Below, piece by piece: positions 11,020 through 20,800 of a stretch of 64,000 bases of DNA (positions are counted from its first letter, which is position 1; each line of letters begins with the position of its first letter). The stretch lies in contig NZ_CP128477.1 of assembly GCF_030369675.1 (NCBI RefSeq), positions 496,001 to 560,000 of the forward strand, read 5' to 3'. Origin of the DNA: Peteryoungia algae (GTDB lineage Bacteria; Pseudomonadota; Alphaproteobacteria; Rhizobiales; Rhizobiaceae). The translations under genes and the position numbers were made by a program. The notes beneath the pieces are model-generated. The model had not been told where the DNA came from, ran no database searches, and saw only the letters and a list, made by a program, of their open reading frames with translations.

Positions 11020-12687
11020 ATGGCCAAGAACGACGAACTGGTTTTCCTGCCGCTGGGCGGCGTGGGTGAAATCGGCATGAACCTCGCATTGTACGGCTAT
11101 GGCCCGCCGTCCAATCGTCAGTGGATCATGGTCGACTGCGGTGTGACCTTCGCCGGTCCGGACCTTCCCGGCGTCGATCTGGTGCTGCCTGATATCCGCT
11201 TCATCAAGAAGCAGAGGAAAAACCTCAAGGGCATCATCATCACGCATGCCCATGAGGACCACTACGGCGCCCTGAACGACCTTTGGCCCGGCCTCAATGT
11301 GCCGGTCTACGCCTCGCGTTTCACCGCCGGCATGCTGGAAGCAAAGCGCGACTATGAAGGTTCGCGCGCCCAAATCCCGATCACGCCTTTCAAACAGGGC
11401 GACCGGATCAATGTCGGTCCCTTCGAAATCGAGGCGATCGGCGTCAACCACTCGATCCCCGAACCCATGTCGCTGGTCATCCGGACCCCGCTCGGTAATG
11501 TGGTGCACACAGGCGACTGGAAGATCGATCACAATCCGTCGCTTGGACCTCTGACTGATGAGGCCCGCTTCCGCGCCGTGGGAGACGAGGGTGTGCTGGC
11601 GCTCCTGTGCGACAGCACCAATGCCGTGCGGGACGGCGTGTCGCCTTCAGAAGAAGAAGTCTCCGCTGGCCTGCAGAAGATCATCGAGGCTGCGGAAGGC
11701 CGCGTCGCGATTACCACATTCTCTTCCAACGTCGGCCGTATCCGGTCGATCGCCCAGGCCGCCGAAGCGGCTGGCCGCGAAGTCCTGCTGCTCGGGAGCT
11801 CGCTGAAGCGAGTGACGAATGTTGCCCAGGACATCGGCATCATGGAGGGCATTCGTCCGTTCATTGCCGAGGACGAATACGGCTTCATCCCGCGCAACAA
11901 GGTTGTCGTCATTCTGACCGGCAGCCAGGGCGAGGCACGTGCGGCACTCGCCAAGCTTTCGCGAGACGAGATGCGCAATGTGGCATTGACCGCAGGCGAC
12001 ACAGTCGTCTTCTCCTCGCGCGCCATCCCGGGCAATGAAAAGGCCATCCTCGAGATCAAGAATGGCCTGATCGAACAGGGTGTGCACATCATCACCGACA
12101 GTGAAGCCCTCGTTCACGTCTCAGGTCACCCGCGCCGCAACGAACTTCTGCAGATGTACGAATGGACCCGTCCACAGATGCTGGTCCCCGTACATGGCGA
12201 GGCCGCCCATCTGGTCGCTCAGAAGGAGCTGGGATTGCAGGCCGGCATTCCAACGGTGCCGCGTGTCCGCAATGGCGACATGCTGCGCATCGCGCCGGGT
12301 CCGGCCGAGGTCATCGACCAGGCGCCCTTCGGCCGCGTCTACAAGGATGGAAAGCTCGTCGGCGATATCGAGGAGATGGGCATTGCCGACCGCAAGAAGC
12401 TGTCCTATGTCGGCCATGTCGCCATCAGCGTGCTTCTCGACAGCCGTTTCGACTTCCTCGGTGATCCTGATGTCGTGGCTTTCGGTCTGCCGGAGGTCGA
12501 TCACGAAGGCGAGTTGATGGAGGATACGCTTTATGACGCCGTCCTCGGTGCCGTCGAAAGCATTCCGCGCAGCCGCCGCAAGGATCTTGAAACTGTCCGG
12601 GAAGCCATCCGCCGGTCGGTGCGCTCGACTGCCAACGAAGTTTGGGGCAAAAAGCCGATCGTCACAGTTTTCCTGACCAAAGTCTGA
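11020..12687 (+). CDS. rnj: Ribonuclease J
   Basis: RNase J (555 aa) is a metallo-beta-lactamase/beta-CASP ribonuclease with 5'-exonuclease and endonuclease activity, the main 5'-end decay enzyme in many alphaproteobacteria. The metal-binding motif HAHEDH is at residues 76-81. Further ligands are visible at VHTGDWKID and LCDSTN, and the beta-CASP motif at HVSGHPRRNEL. It follows birA closely, and the mce gene follows after 55 bp that contain a seven-base-pair stem-loop (12696-12725) without a T-run. Confidence 0.93.
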   Translation: MAKNDELVFLPLGGVGEIGMNLALYGYGPPSNRQWIMVDCGVTFAGPDLPGVDLVLPDIRFIKKQRKNLKGIIITHAHEDHYGALNDLWPGLNVPVYASRFTAGMLEAKRDYEGSRAQIPITPFKQGDRINVGPFEIEAIGVNHSIPEPMSLVIRTPLGNVVHTGDWKIDHNPSLGPLTDEARFRAVGDEGVLALLCDSTNAVRDGVSPSEEEVSAGLQKIIEAAEGRVAITTFSSNVGRIRSIAQAAEAAGREVLLLGSSLKRVTNVAQDIGIMEGIRPFIAEDEYGFIPRNKVVVILTGSQGEARAALAKLSRDEMRNVALTAGDTVVFSSRAIPGNEKAILEIKNGLIEQGVHIITDSEALVHVSGHPRRNELLQMYEWTRPQMLVPVHGEAAHLVAQKELGLQAGIPTVPRVRNGDMLRIAPGPAEVIDQAPFGRVYKDGKLVGDIEEMGIADRKKLSYVGHVAISVLLDSRFDFLGDPDVVAFGLPEVDHEGELMEDTLYDAVLGAVESIPRSRRKDLETVREAIRRSVRSTANEVWGKKPIVTVFLTKV

Positions 12688-12742
12688 GGGACGACGCGGG
12701 CAGGGATGACCTAATCTTTGCCCGCAACGTCAGGAGGAAACA

Positions 12743-13147
12743 ATGCTCGGCCGCGTCAACCACATCGCCATTGCCGTTCCCGATCTCGCTCTCGCAACCG
12801 CTGGCTATCGCGACACGCTGGGTGCCAAGGTTTCCCAGGCGCAAGCCCTGCCCGAACACGGTGTGACCGTGGTCTTCGTCGAACTTGAAAATACCAAGGT
12901 CGAACTCCTGGAGCCGCTCGGTGAAGCCTCGCCGATCGCGGCCTTCCTGGACAAGAACCCCTCCGGCGGCATGCATCATATCTGTTACGAGGTCGCAGAC
13001 ATCCTGGCCGCGCGGGACCAGCTTTCGGCCACCGGCGCCCGCGTTCTCGGCAGCGGCGAGCCCAAGATCGGTGCCCATGGCAAGCCGGTACTCTTTCTGC
13101 ATCCGAAAGATTTCTTCGGCACCCTGATCGAGCTCGAGCAGGTCTGA
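12743..13147 (+). CDS. mce: Methylmalonyl-CoA epimerase
   Basis: This 134-aa glyoxalase-fold (VOC) protein interconverts (S)- and (R)-methylmalonyl-CoA in the propionyl-CoA to succinyl-CoA route. It starts with RVNHIAIAVPDL, whose His is the first metal ligand, and includes GMHHICYEVADI near residue 75 and a terminal GTLIELEQV with the conserved Glu. A strong AGGAGG site lies before the ATG. In Rhizobiales this gene commonly sits between rnj and a DUF1467 gene, as here. Confidence 0.88.
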   Translation: MLGRVNHIAIAVPDLALATAGYRDTLGAKVSQAQALPEHGVTVVFVELENTKVELLEPLGEASPIAAFLDKNPSGGMHHICYEVADILAARDQLSATGARVLGSGEPKIGAHGKPVLFLHPKDFFGTLIELEQV

Positions 13148-13300
13148 AGCCGCAATTTCAACCTGGTGACGTCTTGTTGATCGACGGGAATCACCGCCTG
13201 CGACGCTTTTGCCTTTGAACCGGCCGGCGTCCGCGATTATAGGGGGACGAACGGCAAGGGCATGCATGCCTCTGTCGGATCTGGTCTGGAGCGAGACATC

Positions 13301-13573
13301 ATGGCGATCCTGTCGGGACTGGCAGTTTATTTTGTAATCTGGTGGCTGGTCCTGTTCACCGTCCTGCCGATCGGCCTGCGCACACAGGACGAGGACCGGA
13401 ATGTCGTGCCGGGAACGGTAGCAAGTGCACCCACCCGCTTTCGTGCGGCACGGATCTTCCTGTTGACCACGCTGATATCAGGGCTGATCTACGGGGCCTG
13501 GTACGTCGCAGGCACCTATTTCGATATTGGTTTCAAGGATCTGCCGGTAATCATGCCGGGCGTCGATCCGTAA
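13301..13573 (+). CDS. DUF1467 family membrane protein
   Basis: This 90-aa inner-membrane protein has two predicted transmembrane helices, one near the N-terminus (VYFVIWWLVLFTVLPI) and one in the second half (LLTTLISGLIYGAWYVAG). They are separated by a short polar loop with GLRTQDE, typical of DUF1467. An upstream in-frame ATG at 13262 would add 13 polar residues, but the ATG at 13301 has GAGCGAG in front and gives the family's usual length. Function is unknown; the position between mce and proS is conserved in the order. Confidence 0.8.
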   Translation: MAILSGLAVYFVIWWLVLFTVLPIGLRTQDEDRNVVPGTVASAPTRFRAARIFLLTTLISGLIYGAWYVAGTYFDIGFKDLPVIMPGVDP

Positions 13574-13611
13574 GCTCGGCACTCGCGCCCGATACGGGCA
13601 TCCCGGCATGA

Positions 13612-13639
13612 AGGCAAAAAAAAACAAGGTCCAAAGACC
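13612..13639 (-). terminator. Rho-independent terminator of the small RNA
   Basis: A nine-base-pair perfect stem (AACAAGGTC / GACCTTGTT) with a four-base loop is followed on the minus strand by an uninterrupted run of T. It is the best-formed terminator in this part of the window. Confidence 0.85.
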
Positions 13640-13762
13640 TTGTTCCAAATAATCGCGTGATCCTTCACCATTTAAGGGGCTGCGAACTGGCGCGCCTAGA
13701 TCTGATCCTCCCAAGACTTGACCGCGAGTGTGGCAAAGATTTGAACTCCCTGCCTCTTTTAT
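13612..13762 (-). ncRNA. Small trans-encoded RNA, probably the alpha-r9 (Smr9C) family
   Basis: On the minus strand a sigma70-like promoter (-35 GTGACA, 17-bp spacer, -10 TAGGTT) is followed about 150 nt later by a perfect terminator: AACAAGGTC, a four-base loop, GACCTTGTT and then a T8 tract. No open reading frame lies between. From memory, Sinorhizobium Smr9C is a sRNA of about 150 nt next to proS, so size, strand arrangement and context agree. I cannot verify the match to the family model here. The target is unknown. Confidence 0.62.
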
Positions 13763-13768
13763 GGGCTG

Positions 13769-13797
13769 AACCTAGCCCAAACAGTGATCGTTGTCAC
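13769..13797 (-). promoter_or_regulatory. Promoter of the small RNA upstream of proS
   Basis: Read on the minus strand, GTGACA (13797-13792) and TAGGTT (13774-13769) are separated by exactly 17 bases. Transcription would begin near 13762 and run to the terminator at about 13612. Confidence 0.5.
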
Positions 13798-14082
13798 CCC
13801 TGAATCTTGCAGAATTGTAACACTCATCGAAAAAAATGCTTGATGGCGATTTTGTCGTATGAGGGTCATGCAATGACCGGATTTGCAGTATTTCTCGGGC
13901 CGGATGCAACGCGCCTGTGCCCGTCGCCATTCCCTTGCGGCATCCCCCTGTGGGTGAGGAGATCGAGCAGCGCTTGCGGGTTTTCTTCTCATGCCCAACC
14001 GGCTATGAACGCTTCCTGACAACCCGTTTCAATCGCTGATTCCGCCTGTTTTGGCGGCATCGACAACCATCTGGAATTCGTT

Positions 14083-15405
14083 ATGCGTCTGTCGCGCTAC
14101 TTCTTGCCGATCCTGAAGGAAAACCCCAAGGAAGCTGAGATCGTCTCCCACCGCCTGATGTTGCGGACAGGCATGATCCGCCAGCAGAGTCAGGGGATCT
14201 ATTCCTGGCTGCCGCTTGGCAAGCGCGTGCTCGACAAGGTGAACGCCATCATCCGCGAGGAGCAGAACCGCGCCGGCGCCATCGAGCTCTCCATGCCGAC
14301 CTTGCAGTCGGCCGAGCTCTGGCAGGAAAGCGGGCGCTACGAGGACTATGGCAAGGAAATGCTGCGCATCCGCGACCGTCAGGATCGCCCGATGCTTTAC
14401 GGCCCGACCAATGAGGAGATGATCACCGACATCTTCCGTTCGTCGGTGAAGTCCTACAAGAGCCTGCCGCTCAACCTCTATCATATCCAGCTCAAGTTCC
14501 GCGACGAGATCCGCCCGCGGTTCGGCACGATGCGCTCGCGCGAATTCCTGATGAAGGATGCCTATTCCTTCGATCTGACCCAGGCCGATGCCATCCATTC
14601 CTACAACAAGATGTTCGTGGCCTATCTCCGCACATTCGATCGTCTCGGCTTGCGCGCCATCCCGATGCGTGCCGATACCGGCCCGATCGGCGGAAACCAC
14701 AGCCATGAATTCATCATCCTGGCCGATACCGGCGAGTCTGAGGTCTTCTGCCACAAGAGCTTCGTGGATTTCGACATTCCCTCGGTCGACACCGACTTTG
14801 ACGACGTGAACGGCCTGCAGTCGATCTTCGACAAGTGGACCTCTGTCTATGCCGCGACCTCGGAAATGCATGACGAGGCAGCCTTCGACACGATTTCAGA
14901 CGCCGATCGCCTGTCAGCCCGCGGCATCGAGGTTGGCCACATCTTCTATTTCGGGACCAAATACTCCGAACCGATGGGCGCCAAGGTTCAAGGTCCCGAC
15001 GGCAAGGAACACCTTGTCCACATGGGCTCATACGGCATCGGCCCGACGCGCCTTGTTCCCGCCATCATCGAGGCCTCGCATGACGAGAACGGAATCATCT
15101 GGCCGGCCTCGGTCGCGCCCTTTGATGCCGTTGTCATCAACATGAAGGCCGGCGACGAGGCCTGCGATTCGACCTGCGAACGTCTTTATGCCGCTTTGCA
15201 GAACGCCGGCAAGGATGTGCTCTATGACGATACCGACGATCGCGCCGGCACGAAATTCGCGACCGCCGATCTGATCGGCGTTCCGGTCCAGGTGATCGCG
15301 GGCCCACGGGCTGTCGCAGCTGGCGAGGTCGAGCTCAAGGATCGCAAGACCGGCGCTCGCGAGACCCTGACCATCGAGGCGGCGATCAACAAGCTGACGG
15401 CCTGA
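14083..15405 (+). CDS. proS: Prolyl-tRNA synthetase, short alphaproteobacterial form
   Basis: This 440-aa class II aminoacyl-tRNA synthetase charges tRNA-Pro. Motif 2 is visible as [20 protein letters not shown] near residue 140, motif 3 as [11 protein letters not shown] near residue 310, and a C-terminal anticodon-binding domain follows. It lacks the large editing insertion of the 570-aa form, as is usual in alphaproteobacteria. A small stem-loop (CCGCC/GGCGG) precedes the ATG. The lolC gene follows after a short gap. Confidence 0.95.
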   Translation: MRLSRYFLPILKENPKEAEIVSHRLMLRTGMIRQQSQGIYSWLPLGKRVLDKVNAIIREEQNRAGAIELSMPTLQSAELWQESGRYEDYGKEMLRIRDRQDRPMLYGPTNEEMITDIFRSSVKSYKSLPLNLYHIQLKFRDEIRPRFGTMRSREFLMKDAYSFDLTQADAIHSYNKMFVAYLRTFDRLGLRAIPMRADTGPIGGNHSHEFIILADTGESEVFCHKSFVDFDIPSVDTDFDDVNGLQSIFDKWTSVYAATSEMHDEAAFDTISDADRLSARGIEVGHIFYFGTKYSEPMGAKVQGPDGKEHLVHMGSYGIGPTRLVPAIIEASHDENGIIWPASVAPFDAVVINMKAGDEACDSTCERLYAALQNAGKDVLYDDTDDRAGTKFATADLIGVPVQVIAGPRAVAAGEVELKDRKTGARETLTIEAAINKLTA

Positions 15406-15469
15406 GGCATCAGCCTCAGCCGACACGAGGTGGGTGACCGAGATCGCGATCCCGATGCAAGGAGAGACC

Positions 15470-16777
15470 ATGGCGACCACGGCCGCTGGCAACGAAACGG
15501 CAGCACCCGGCAAGGCGGCATCCGCCAAGGCCTTTTCCGGCTTCGAGCGCATGGTGGCGTGGCGTTACCTGCGCGCCCGGCGCAAGGAAGCTTTCATTTC
15601 CGTGATCGCCGGCTTCTCCTTCATCGGCATCATGCTCGGCGTTGCAACGCTGATCATCGTCATGGCGGTGATGAACGGTTTCCGCACCGAACTTGTTTCG
15701 CGCATTCTCGGCATCAACGGCCACATGATCGTCCAGGCGGTCGACCAGCCGCTGAGCGACTATGCCGGTCTTGCAGAACGCTTTGCCGCCGTGCCCGGCG
15801 TTACCATGGCGCTGCCGCTGGTCGAGGGCCAGACGCTGGCCTCGGGCCGCGAAGGCGCCGGCACCGGTGCGCTGGTACGCGGCATCCGCCCGGATGACCT
15901 CACCAAGCTCTCGGTCGTCTCGTCCAATATCCGATCCGGCGATATGGTCGGTTTCGCCACGGGGCAGGGCGTGCTGATCGGCTCGCGCATGGCGGCCCAG
16001 TTGGGTCTGGCCGCAGGTGATACGATCACGCTGGTTTCCCCGGAAGGTGACGTGACGCCGCTCGGCGTCAATCCGCGCGTCAAATCCTATCCCGTCTCGG
16101 GCATCTTTGAGATCGGCATGTCGGAATATGACGCCTCGATCATCTACATGCCGCTCGAGGAATCGCAGCTCTATTTCAACGTCGAAGGCATCGTTCAGTC
16201 CATCGAACTCTTCATCGCTGACCCCGATGCCGTGGACGAACTGCGCCCGCTGATCGAGGAGGCTGCCGGCCGCCAGATCTTCCTGACCGACTGGCGCCAG
16301 CGCAACCAGACCTTCTTCTCGGCCCTTCAGGTCGAGCGCAACGTCATGTTCATGATCCTGACGCTGATCGTTCTCGTGGCCGCCCTCAACATCATTTCCG
16401 GCCTGATCATGCTGGTGAAGGACAAGGCAAGCGACATCGCCATCCTGCGTACCATGGGCGCGACATCAGGGGCCATCATGCGGATCTTCTTCATGACGGG
16501 GGCCGCGATCGGCACCGTCGGGACGATGGCCGGCGTCGCCCTCGGTGTTGTCGTCTGTCTCAACATCGAGAGCATTCGCCAGTTCTTCTCCTGGGTCTCC
16601 GGCACAGTGCTGTTTGATCCGGAACTCTATTTCCTGAGCCAGTTGCCGGCCGACATGAACATGAGCGAGACGATCTCAGTGGTCGTCATGGCGCTCAGCC
16701 TGTCTTTCATGGCGACAATCTTCCCGGCCTGGCGGGCCTCGCGTCTGGATCCCGTCCAGGCCCTGCGTTACGAATGA
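15470..16777 (+). CDS. lolC: Lipoprotein-releasing ABC transporter permease LolC/LolE
   Basis: This 435-aa inner-membrane permease of the Lol system extracts outer-membrane lipoproteins from the inner membrane and hands them to LolA. It has one N-terminal transmembrane segment ([20 protein letters not shown]), a large periplasmic MacB-like domain and three C-terminal segments of the FtsX domain. An in-frame GTG at 15434 is possible, but the ATG at 15470 has AAGGAG five bases upstream and was preferred. It overlaps lolD by four bases. As in most alphaproteobacteria, a single permease gene accompanies lolD. Confidence 0.92.
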   Translation: MATTAAGNETAAPGKAASAKAFSGFERMVAWRYLRARRKEAFISVIAGFSFIGIMLGVATLIIVMAVMNGFRTELVSRILGINGHMIVQAVDQPLSDYAGLAERFAAVPGVTMALPLVEGQTLASGREGAGTGALVRGIRPDDLTKLSVVSSNIRSGDMVGFATGQGVLIGSRMAAQLGLAAGDTITLVSPEGDVTPLGVNPRVKSYPVSGIFEIGMSEYDASIIYMPLEESQLYFNVEGIVQSIELFIADPDAVDELRPLIEEAAGRQIFLTDWRQRNQTFFSALQVERNVMFMILTLIVLVAALNIISGLIMLVKDKASDIAILRTMGATSGAIMRIFFMTGAAIGTVGTMAGVALGVVVCLNIESIRQFFSWVSGTVLFDPELYFLSQLPADMNMSETISVVVMALSLSFMATIFPAWRASRLDPVQALRYE

Positions 16778-17481
16778 GGATGCCGAAACCCATGGCAAAA
16801 GACGTGGTTCTCTCGCTTGCCGGCATCGACCGCCACTATGGTCAGGGCGAGACTGTACTCTCGATCCTGAAAGGCGCCGACTTCACCCTGCGCACCGGCG
16901 AGACTGTCGCACTGGTCGCGCCTTCGGGCACGGGCAAGTCGACGCTGCTGCATGTTGCCGGCCTGCTGGAACATCCAGATGGCGGCGAAGTGACGGTGGG
17001 CGGCGTTGCCTGCCAGGAGCTCGGCGACGAGGAACGCACCGCGATCCGCCGCAAGTCGGTCGGCTTCGTCTACCAGTTCCATCACCTTCTGCCGGAATTT
17101 TCCGCCCTTGAAAACGTGATGATGCCCCAGCTGATTGCCGGTCTTGCCAAGCCGGAAGCGGCAGAGCGCGCCAAGCAACTGCTCGACTACATGCGCGTCG
17201 GCCATCGCGCTGACCATCGCCCGGCCGAACTCTCCGGCGGTGAACAGCAGCGCGTGGCGATCGCCCGTGCCGTCGCCAATGCACCGCTTGTTCTGCTTGC
17301 CGATGAGCCGACAGGCAATCTCGACCCCGAGACTGCAAGCTATGTCTTCTCTGCCCTCGAGGCACTGGTCCGCCAGTCGGGCCTCTCGGCGATGATTGCG
17401 ACCCACAATCATGACATCGCCCGGCGTATGGACCGCTGTGTGACGCTGGTGGACGGCAAGGTCGTCCCACTCGAGGTCTGA
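16774..17481 (+). CDS. lolD: Lipoprotein-releasing ABC transporter ATPase LolD
   Basis: LolD (235 aa) powers lipoprotein release together with LolC. It has the Walker A motif APSGTGKST, the ABC signature [14 protein letters not shown], Walker [11 protein letters not shown] and the H-loop ATHNHD. The start overlaps the lolC stop (ATGA); a downstream ATG at 16792 would remove six residues. After it a 330-bp gap leads to dnaE. Confidence 0.95.
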   Translation: MRMPKPMAKDVVLSLAGIDRHYGQGETVLSILKGADFTLRTGETVALVAPSGTGKSTLLHVAGLLEHPDGGEVTVGGVACQELGDEERTAIRRKSVGFVYQFHHLLPEFSALENVMMPQLIAGLAKPEAAERAKQLLDYMRVGHRADHRPAELSGGEQQRVAIARAVANAPLVLLADEPTGNLDPETASYVFSALEALVRQSGLSAMIATHNHDIARRMDRCVTLVDGKVVPLEV

Positions 17482-17552
17482 CCTCACCCTTCACGTCTGA
17501 ACCTTGTTGAACCCCGGTGGATTTGTTCCGCCGGGGCTGCGGTCATTTTGGG

Positions 17553-17581
17553 TTGACATGGGAACAAGAGTAGAACAAAAT
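17553..17581 (+). promoter_or_regulatory. LexA-controlled promoter of the 28-codon gene
   Basis: A consensus -35 TTGACA (17553-17558) and a -10 CAAAAT (17576-17581) stand 17 bases apart. A LexA box GAAC-AAGAGTA-GAAC occupies 17562-17576, directly between them. GAAC-N7-GAAC is the alphaproteobacterial SOS operator, so bound LexA would block RNA polymerase. Confidence 0.8.
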
Positions 17582-17609
17582 ACAAACATAAAGGGACAAG
17601 GAGACAGAA

Positions 17610-17696
17610 ATGACCGAAATTCTTCGTGACGTTGCTGCATTTGCCTCGATGGCTGTGTTTGTATCCAGCATGACCTTGCTGATGATGGCGCTCTGA
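17610..17696 (+). CDS. SOS-controlled 28-aa membrane peptide, possible SidA-like division inhibitor
   Basis: A short ATG frame with an excellent ribosome site (AAGGAG, six to seven bases upstream) encodes 28 residues. A charged amphipathic start (MTEILRD) is followed by one continuous hydrophobic helix rich in Met, Val and Leu, so the product should insert in the inner membrane. It is the first gene after the LexA-controlled promoter, with the start about 30 bases beyond the operator. In Caulobacter the SOS-induced membrane peptide SidA is 29 aa and blocks division. Size, topology and regulation match, but I cannot show sequence homology. Alternatives are a leader peptide for dnaE or a toxin. 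Confidence 0.65.
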   Translation: MTEILRDVAAFASMAVFVSSMTLLMMAL

Positions 17697-17703
17697 CATT
17701 CTT

Positions 17704-17740
17704 CGGGCGGCAAAGCTGGTGAGGAAAGCCTTGCCGCCCG
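17704..17740 (+). other. Stem-loop between the small SOS gene and dnaE
   Basis: CGGGCGGCAA pairs perfectly with TTGCCGCCCG around a 17-base loop. No T-run follows, so it may be a weak or Rho-assisted terminator or a processing site. It decides whether SOS transcription reaches dnaE. Confidence 0.5.
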
Positions 17741-17812
17741 ACTTCGTTCTGGACTTCGCAACCGCAAAAGCCGAAAATCCCGTCCGATTCAGATTGTCAG
17801 GGATGAAGCGGT

Positions 17813-20800
17813 ATGGGCGAGGACAGCCTCGGAACGGAAGCGTCCGGTGAAGCGGGCAATGGCCCGGGTTTTGTGCACTTGCGGGTGCATTCGGCCTATT
17901 CGCTTCTCGAAGGCGCGCTGCCGCTGAAGAAGATCCTGGGCAAGGCCGTCGCCGACGACCAGCCGGCAATCGCGGTGACCGACACCAACAATCTTTTCGT
18001 CGCGCTCGAATTTTCGCAAAAGGCGCTCGGAGATGGCATCCAGCCGATCATCGGCTGTCAGCTGTCGATCGACATGGAAGATTCCACCGGCGAGAAGCGC
18101 GGCGGTAACGGCCACATGCCGGATCTGCCAGCCGTTGTCGTCCTGGCATCGGATGCCGACGGTTACGAGCGGCTCGTGGACCTGGTCAGCCGTGCCTATC
18201 TTGGCGGCGATGCCGGTCAGCCGACACATGTCAAACTCTCCTGGTTCGAGGAGACCGGCACCGAAGGCCTGATCGTGCTGACGGGCGCAGGCGGCGGGCC
18301 GGTGGACCGTATGCTCAAGGATGGCCACAAGGCGCAAGGCGAAAGCCGCCTCCTGTCCCTGAAGCGCCTCTTCGGCGATCGCCTCTATGTCGAGCTGCAG
18401 CGGCATGGCGAATATGATCGCACCCACGAGCGCCGCATGGTCCAGCTCGCCTATGAGCATGACATTCCGCTGGTCGCGACGAATGAGGCCTTCTTCCCGG
18501 CGCGCGACGACTACGACGCGCATGACGCATTGATGGCTGTGGCACACAACGCCATTGTCTCCAACGACGACCGCTTCCGCCTGACCCCGGACCACTATCT
18601 GAAGAGCCGGGCAGACATGATGAAGCTCTTCGCCGATCTGCCGGAGGCGCTCGAAAACTCGGTGGAGATCGCGCGCCGCTGCTCCTTCGTGCTCGACACC
18701 CGCAAGCCCATCCTGCCGCGCTTTACCGGCGGCAGCGACGATCCGGAAGAGGCCGAGCGCGAGGAAGCGCTGGAACTGCGTCGGCAGGCGGAGGAGGGGC
18801 TCGATCATCGTCTCGCCGCCCTCGGCATGGCGCCTGGCTATGAAGAGCAGGAATATCGAGATCGGCTCGAATTCGAGCTCTCCGTCATCGAGCGGATGAA
18901 ATTCCCCGGCTACTTCCTGATCGTTGCCGACTTCATCAAATGGGCAAAGCAGCATGACATCCCCGTTGGCCCGGGCCGTGGTTCCGGTGCAGGCTCGCTG
19001 GTCGCCTACGCGCTGACCATCACCGACGTCGACCCCTTGCGTTTCTCGCTCCTTTTCGAACGCTTCCTCAATCCGGAACGCGTCTCGATGCCCGACTTCG
19101 ATATCGACTTCTGCCAGGAGCGCCGCGAAGAGGTCATTCGCTACGTGCAGAAGAAATACGGCCGCGAACAGGTGGGGCAGATCATCACCTTCGGATCGCT
19201 GCAGGCTCGTGCGGCCCTGCGCGACGTCGGTCGGGTGCTCGAAATGTCCTATGGCCAGGTCGACAAGATCTGCAAGCTGGTGCCGAACAATCCGGCCAAT
19301 CCAACGCCACTCTCCAAGGCGATCGAGGAGGAACCCAAGCTGCAGGAGGCGGCTGCCGAAGAGCCTGTCGTCGCCCGTCTGCTCGAAATCGCCCAGAAGA
19401 TCGAAGGCCTCTATCGCCACGCCTCTACCCATGCCGCCGGTATCGTCATCGGGGACCGCCCGTTGTCGAAGCTGGTGCCGATGTATCGCGATCCCCGCTC
19501 CGACATGCCGGTCACCCAGTTCAACATGAAGTGGGTCGAGCAGGCGGGCCTGGTGAAGTTCGACTTCCTCGGCTTGAAGACGCTCACGGTTTTGAAGACG
19601 GCGGTCGATTTCGTCCAGGAACAGCGCGGCCACAAGGTCGATTTGGCGGCCATTCCGCTCGATGACGTCAAGACCTATGACATGCTCTCGCGCGGCGAAA
19701 CGGTCGGCGTCTTCCAGGTGGAAAGTGCCGGCATGCGCAAGGCCCTGATCGGCATGCGCCCCGACTGTATCGAGGACATCATCGCCCTCGTGGCGCTCTA
19801 TCGGCCGGGACCGATGGAAAATATCCCCGTCTACAATGCCCGCAAGCATGGCGAGGAGGAAGTCGCCTCGATCCATCCGAAGATCGACTATCTGCTGAAG
19901 GAAACCCAGGGCGTCATCGTCTATCAGGAACAGGTCATGCAGATCGCGCAGGTCCTGTCGGGTTATTCGCTCGGCGAAGCCGACCTTCTGCGTCGCGCCA
20001 TGGGCAAGAAGATCAAGGCGGAGATGGACCAGCAGTCCGCCCGCTTCGTCGACGGCGCAATGAAGAATGGCGTCTCCAAGCCGCAGGCCAACAACATCTT
20101 CGAACTGCTGGCAAAGTTTGCCAACTACGGCTTCAACAAGTCGCACGCCGCGGCCTACGCCATCGTCTCCTACCAGACGGCCTATATGAAGGCGCATTAT
20201 CCGGTCGAGTTCCTCGCCGCATCGATGACGCTCGATATGTCGAACACCGAAAAGCTGGTCGATTTCCGCCAGGATGCCGGCCGCCTCGGCATCGAGGTCG
20301 TGCCGCCCTCGGTGCAGACCTCCTTCCGTCACTTCCAGACCGGCCCGAACCGCATCTACTACGCGCTCGCCGCCCTCAAGGGTGTCGGCGAAGGTGCCGT
20401 CGACCACATTGTCGAGGTCAGGGGCGATACGCCCTTCGAGAGCATCGAGGATTTCTGCCTGCGGATCGATCCCAAGCAGATCAATCGCCGCGTTTTCGAA
20501 AGCCTGATCGCCGCTGGTGCCTTCGACTGCTTCGGCCGCGACCGTGCCGAACTGGTCGGCAGCATCGACCGGATCATGGGCTATGCCCAGCGCGCCCAGG
20601 AAAATGCCGTCAGTGGCCAGTCCGACATGTTCGGTTCGGGTGGTGCGAGCGGTCCCGAACGGATCGCTTTCGCACCCTATACGCCCTGGCTCTCGTCCGA
20701 AAAGCTCATGCGTGAATTCCAGGTGCTCGGCTTCTATCTCTCGGCCCATCCGCTTGATGCTTACCGGGACCTGCTCGACAAATTGCGCGTCCAGAATTTT

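Noticed and set aside
13735..13765. A GTTCAAATC string on the minus strand suggesting a tRNA T-arm
   Set aside because: No acceptor or anticodon stems can be formed around it; it lies inside the small RNA.
17499..17512. GAAC-CTTGTT-GAAC, a second possible LexA box before the small SOS gene
   Set aside because: The spacing is six, not seven; the exact box at 17562-17576 is within the promoter and explains regulation.
17789..20749. A 986-codon minus-strand open frame opposite dnaE
   Set aside because: It is a codon-bias shadow of the DnaE gene with no recognisable domain or ribosome site.
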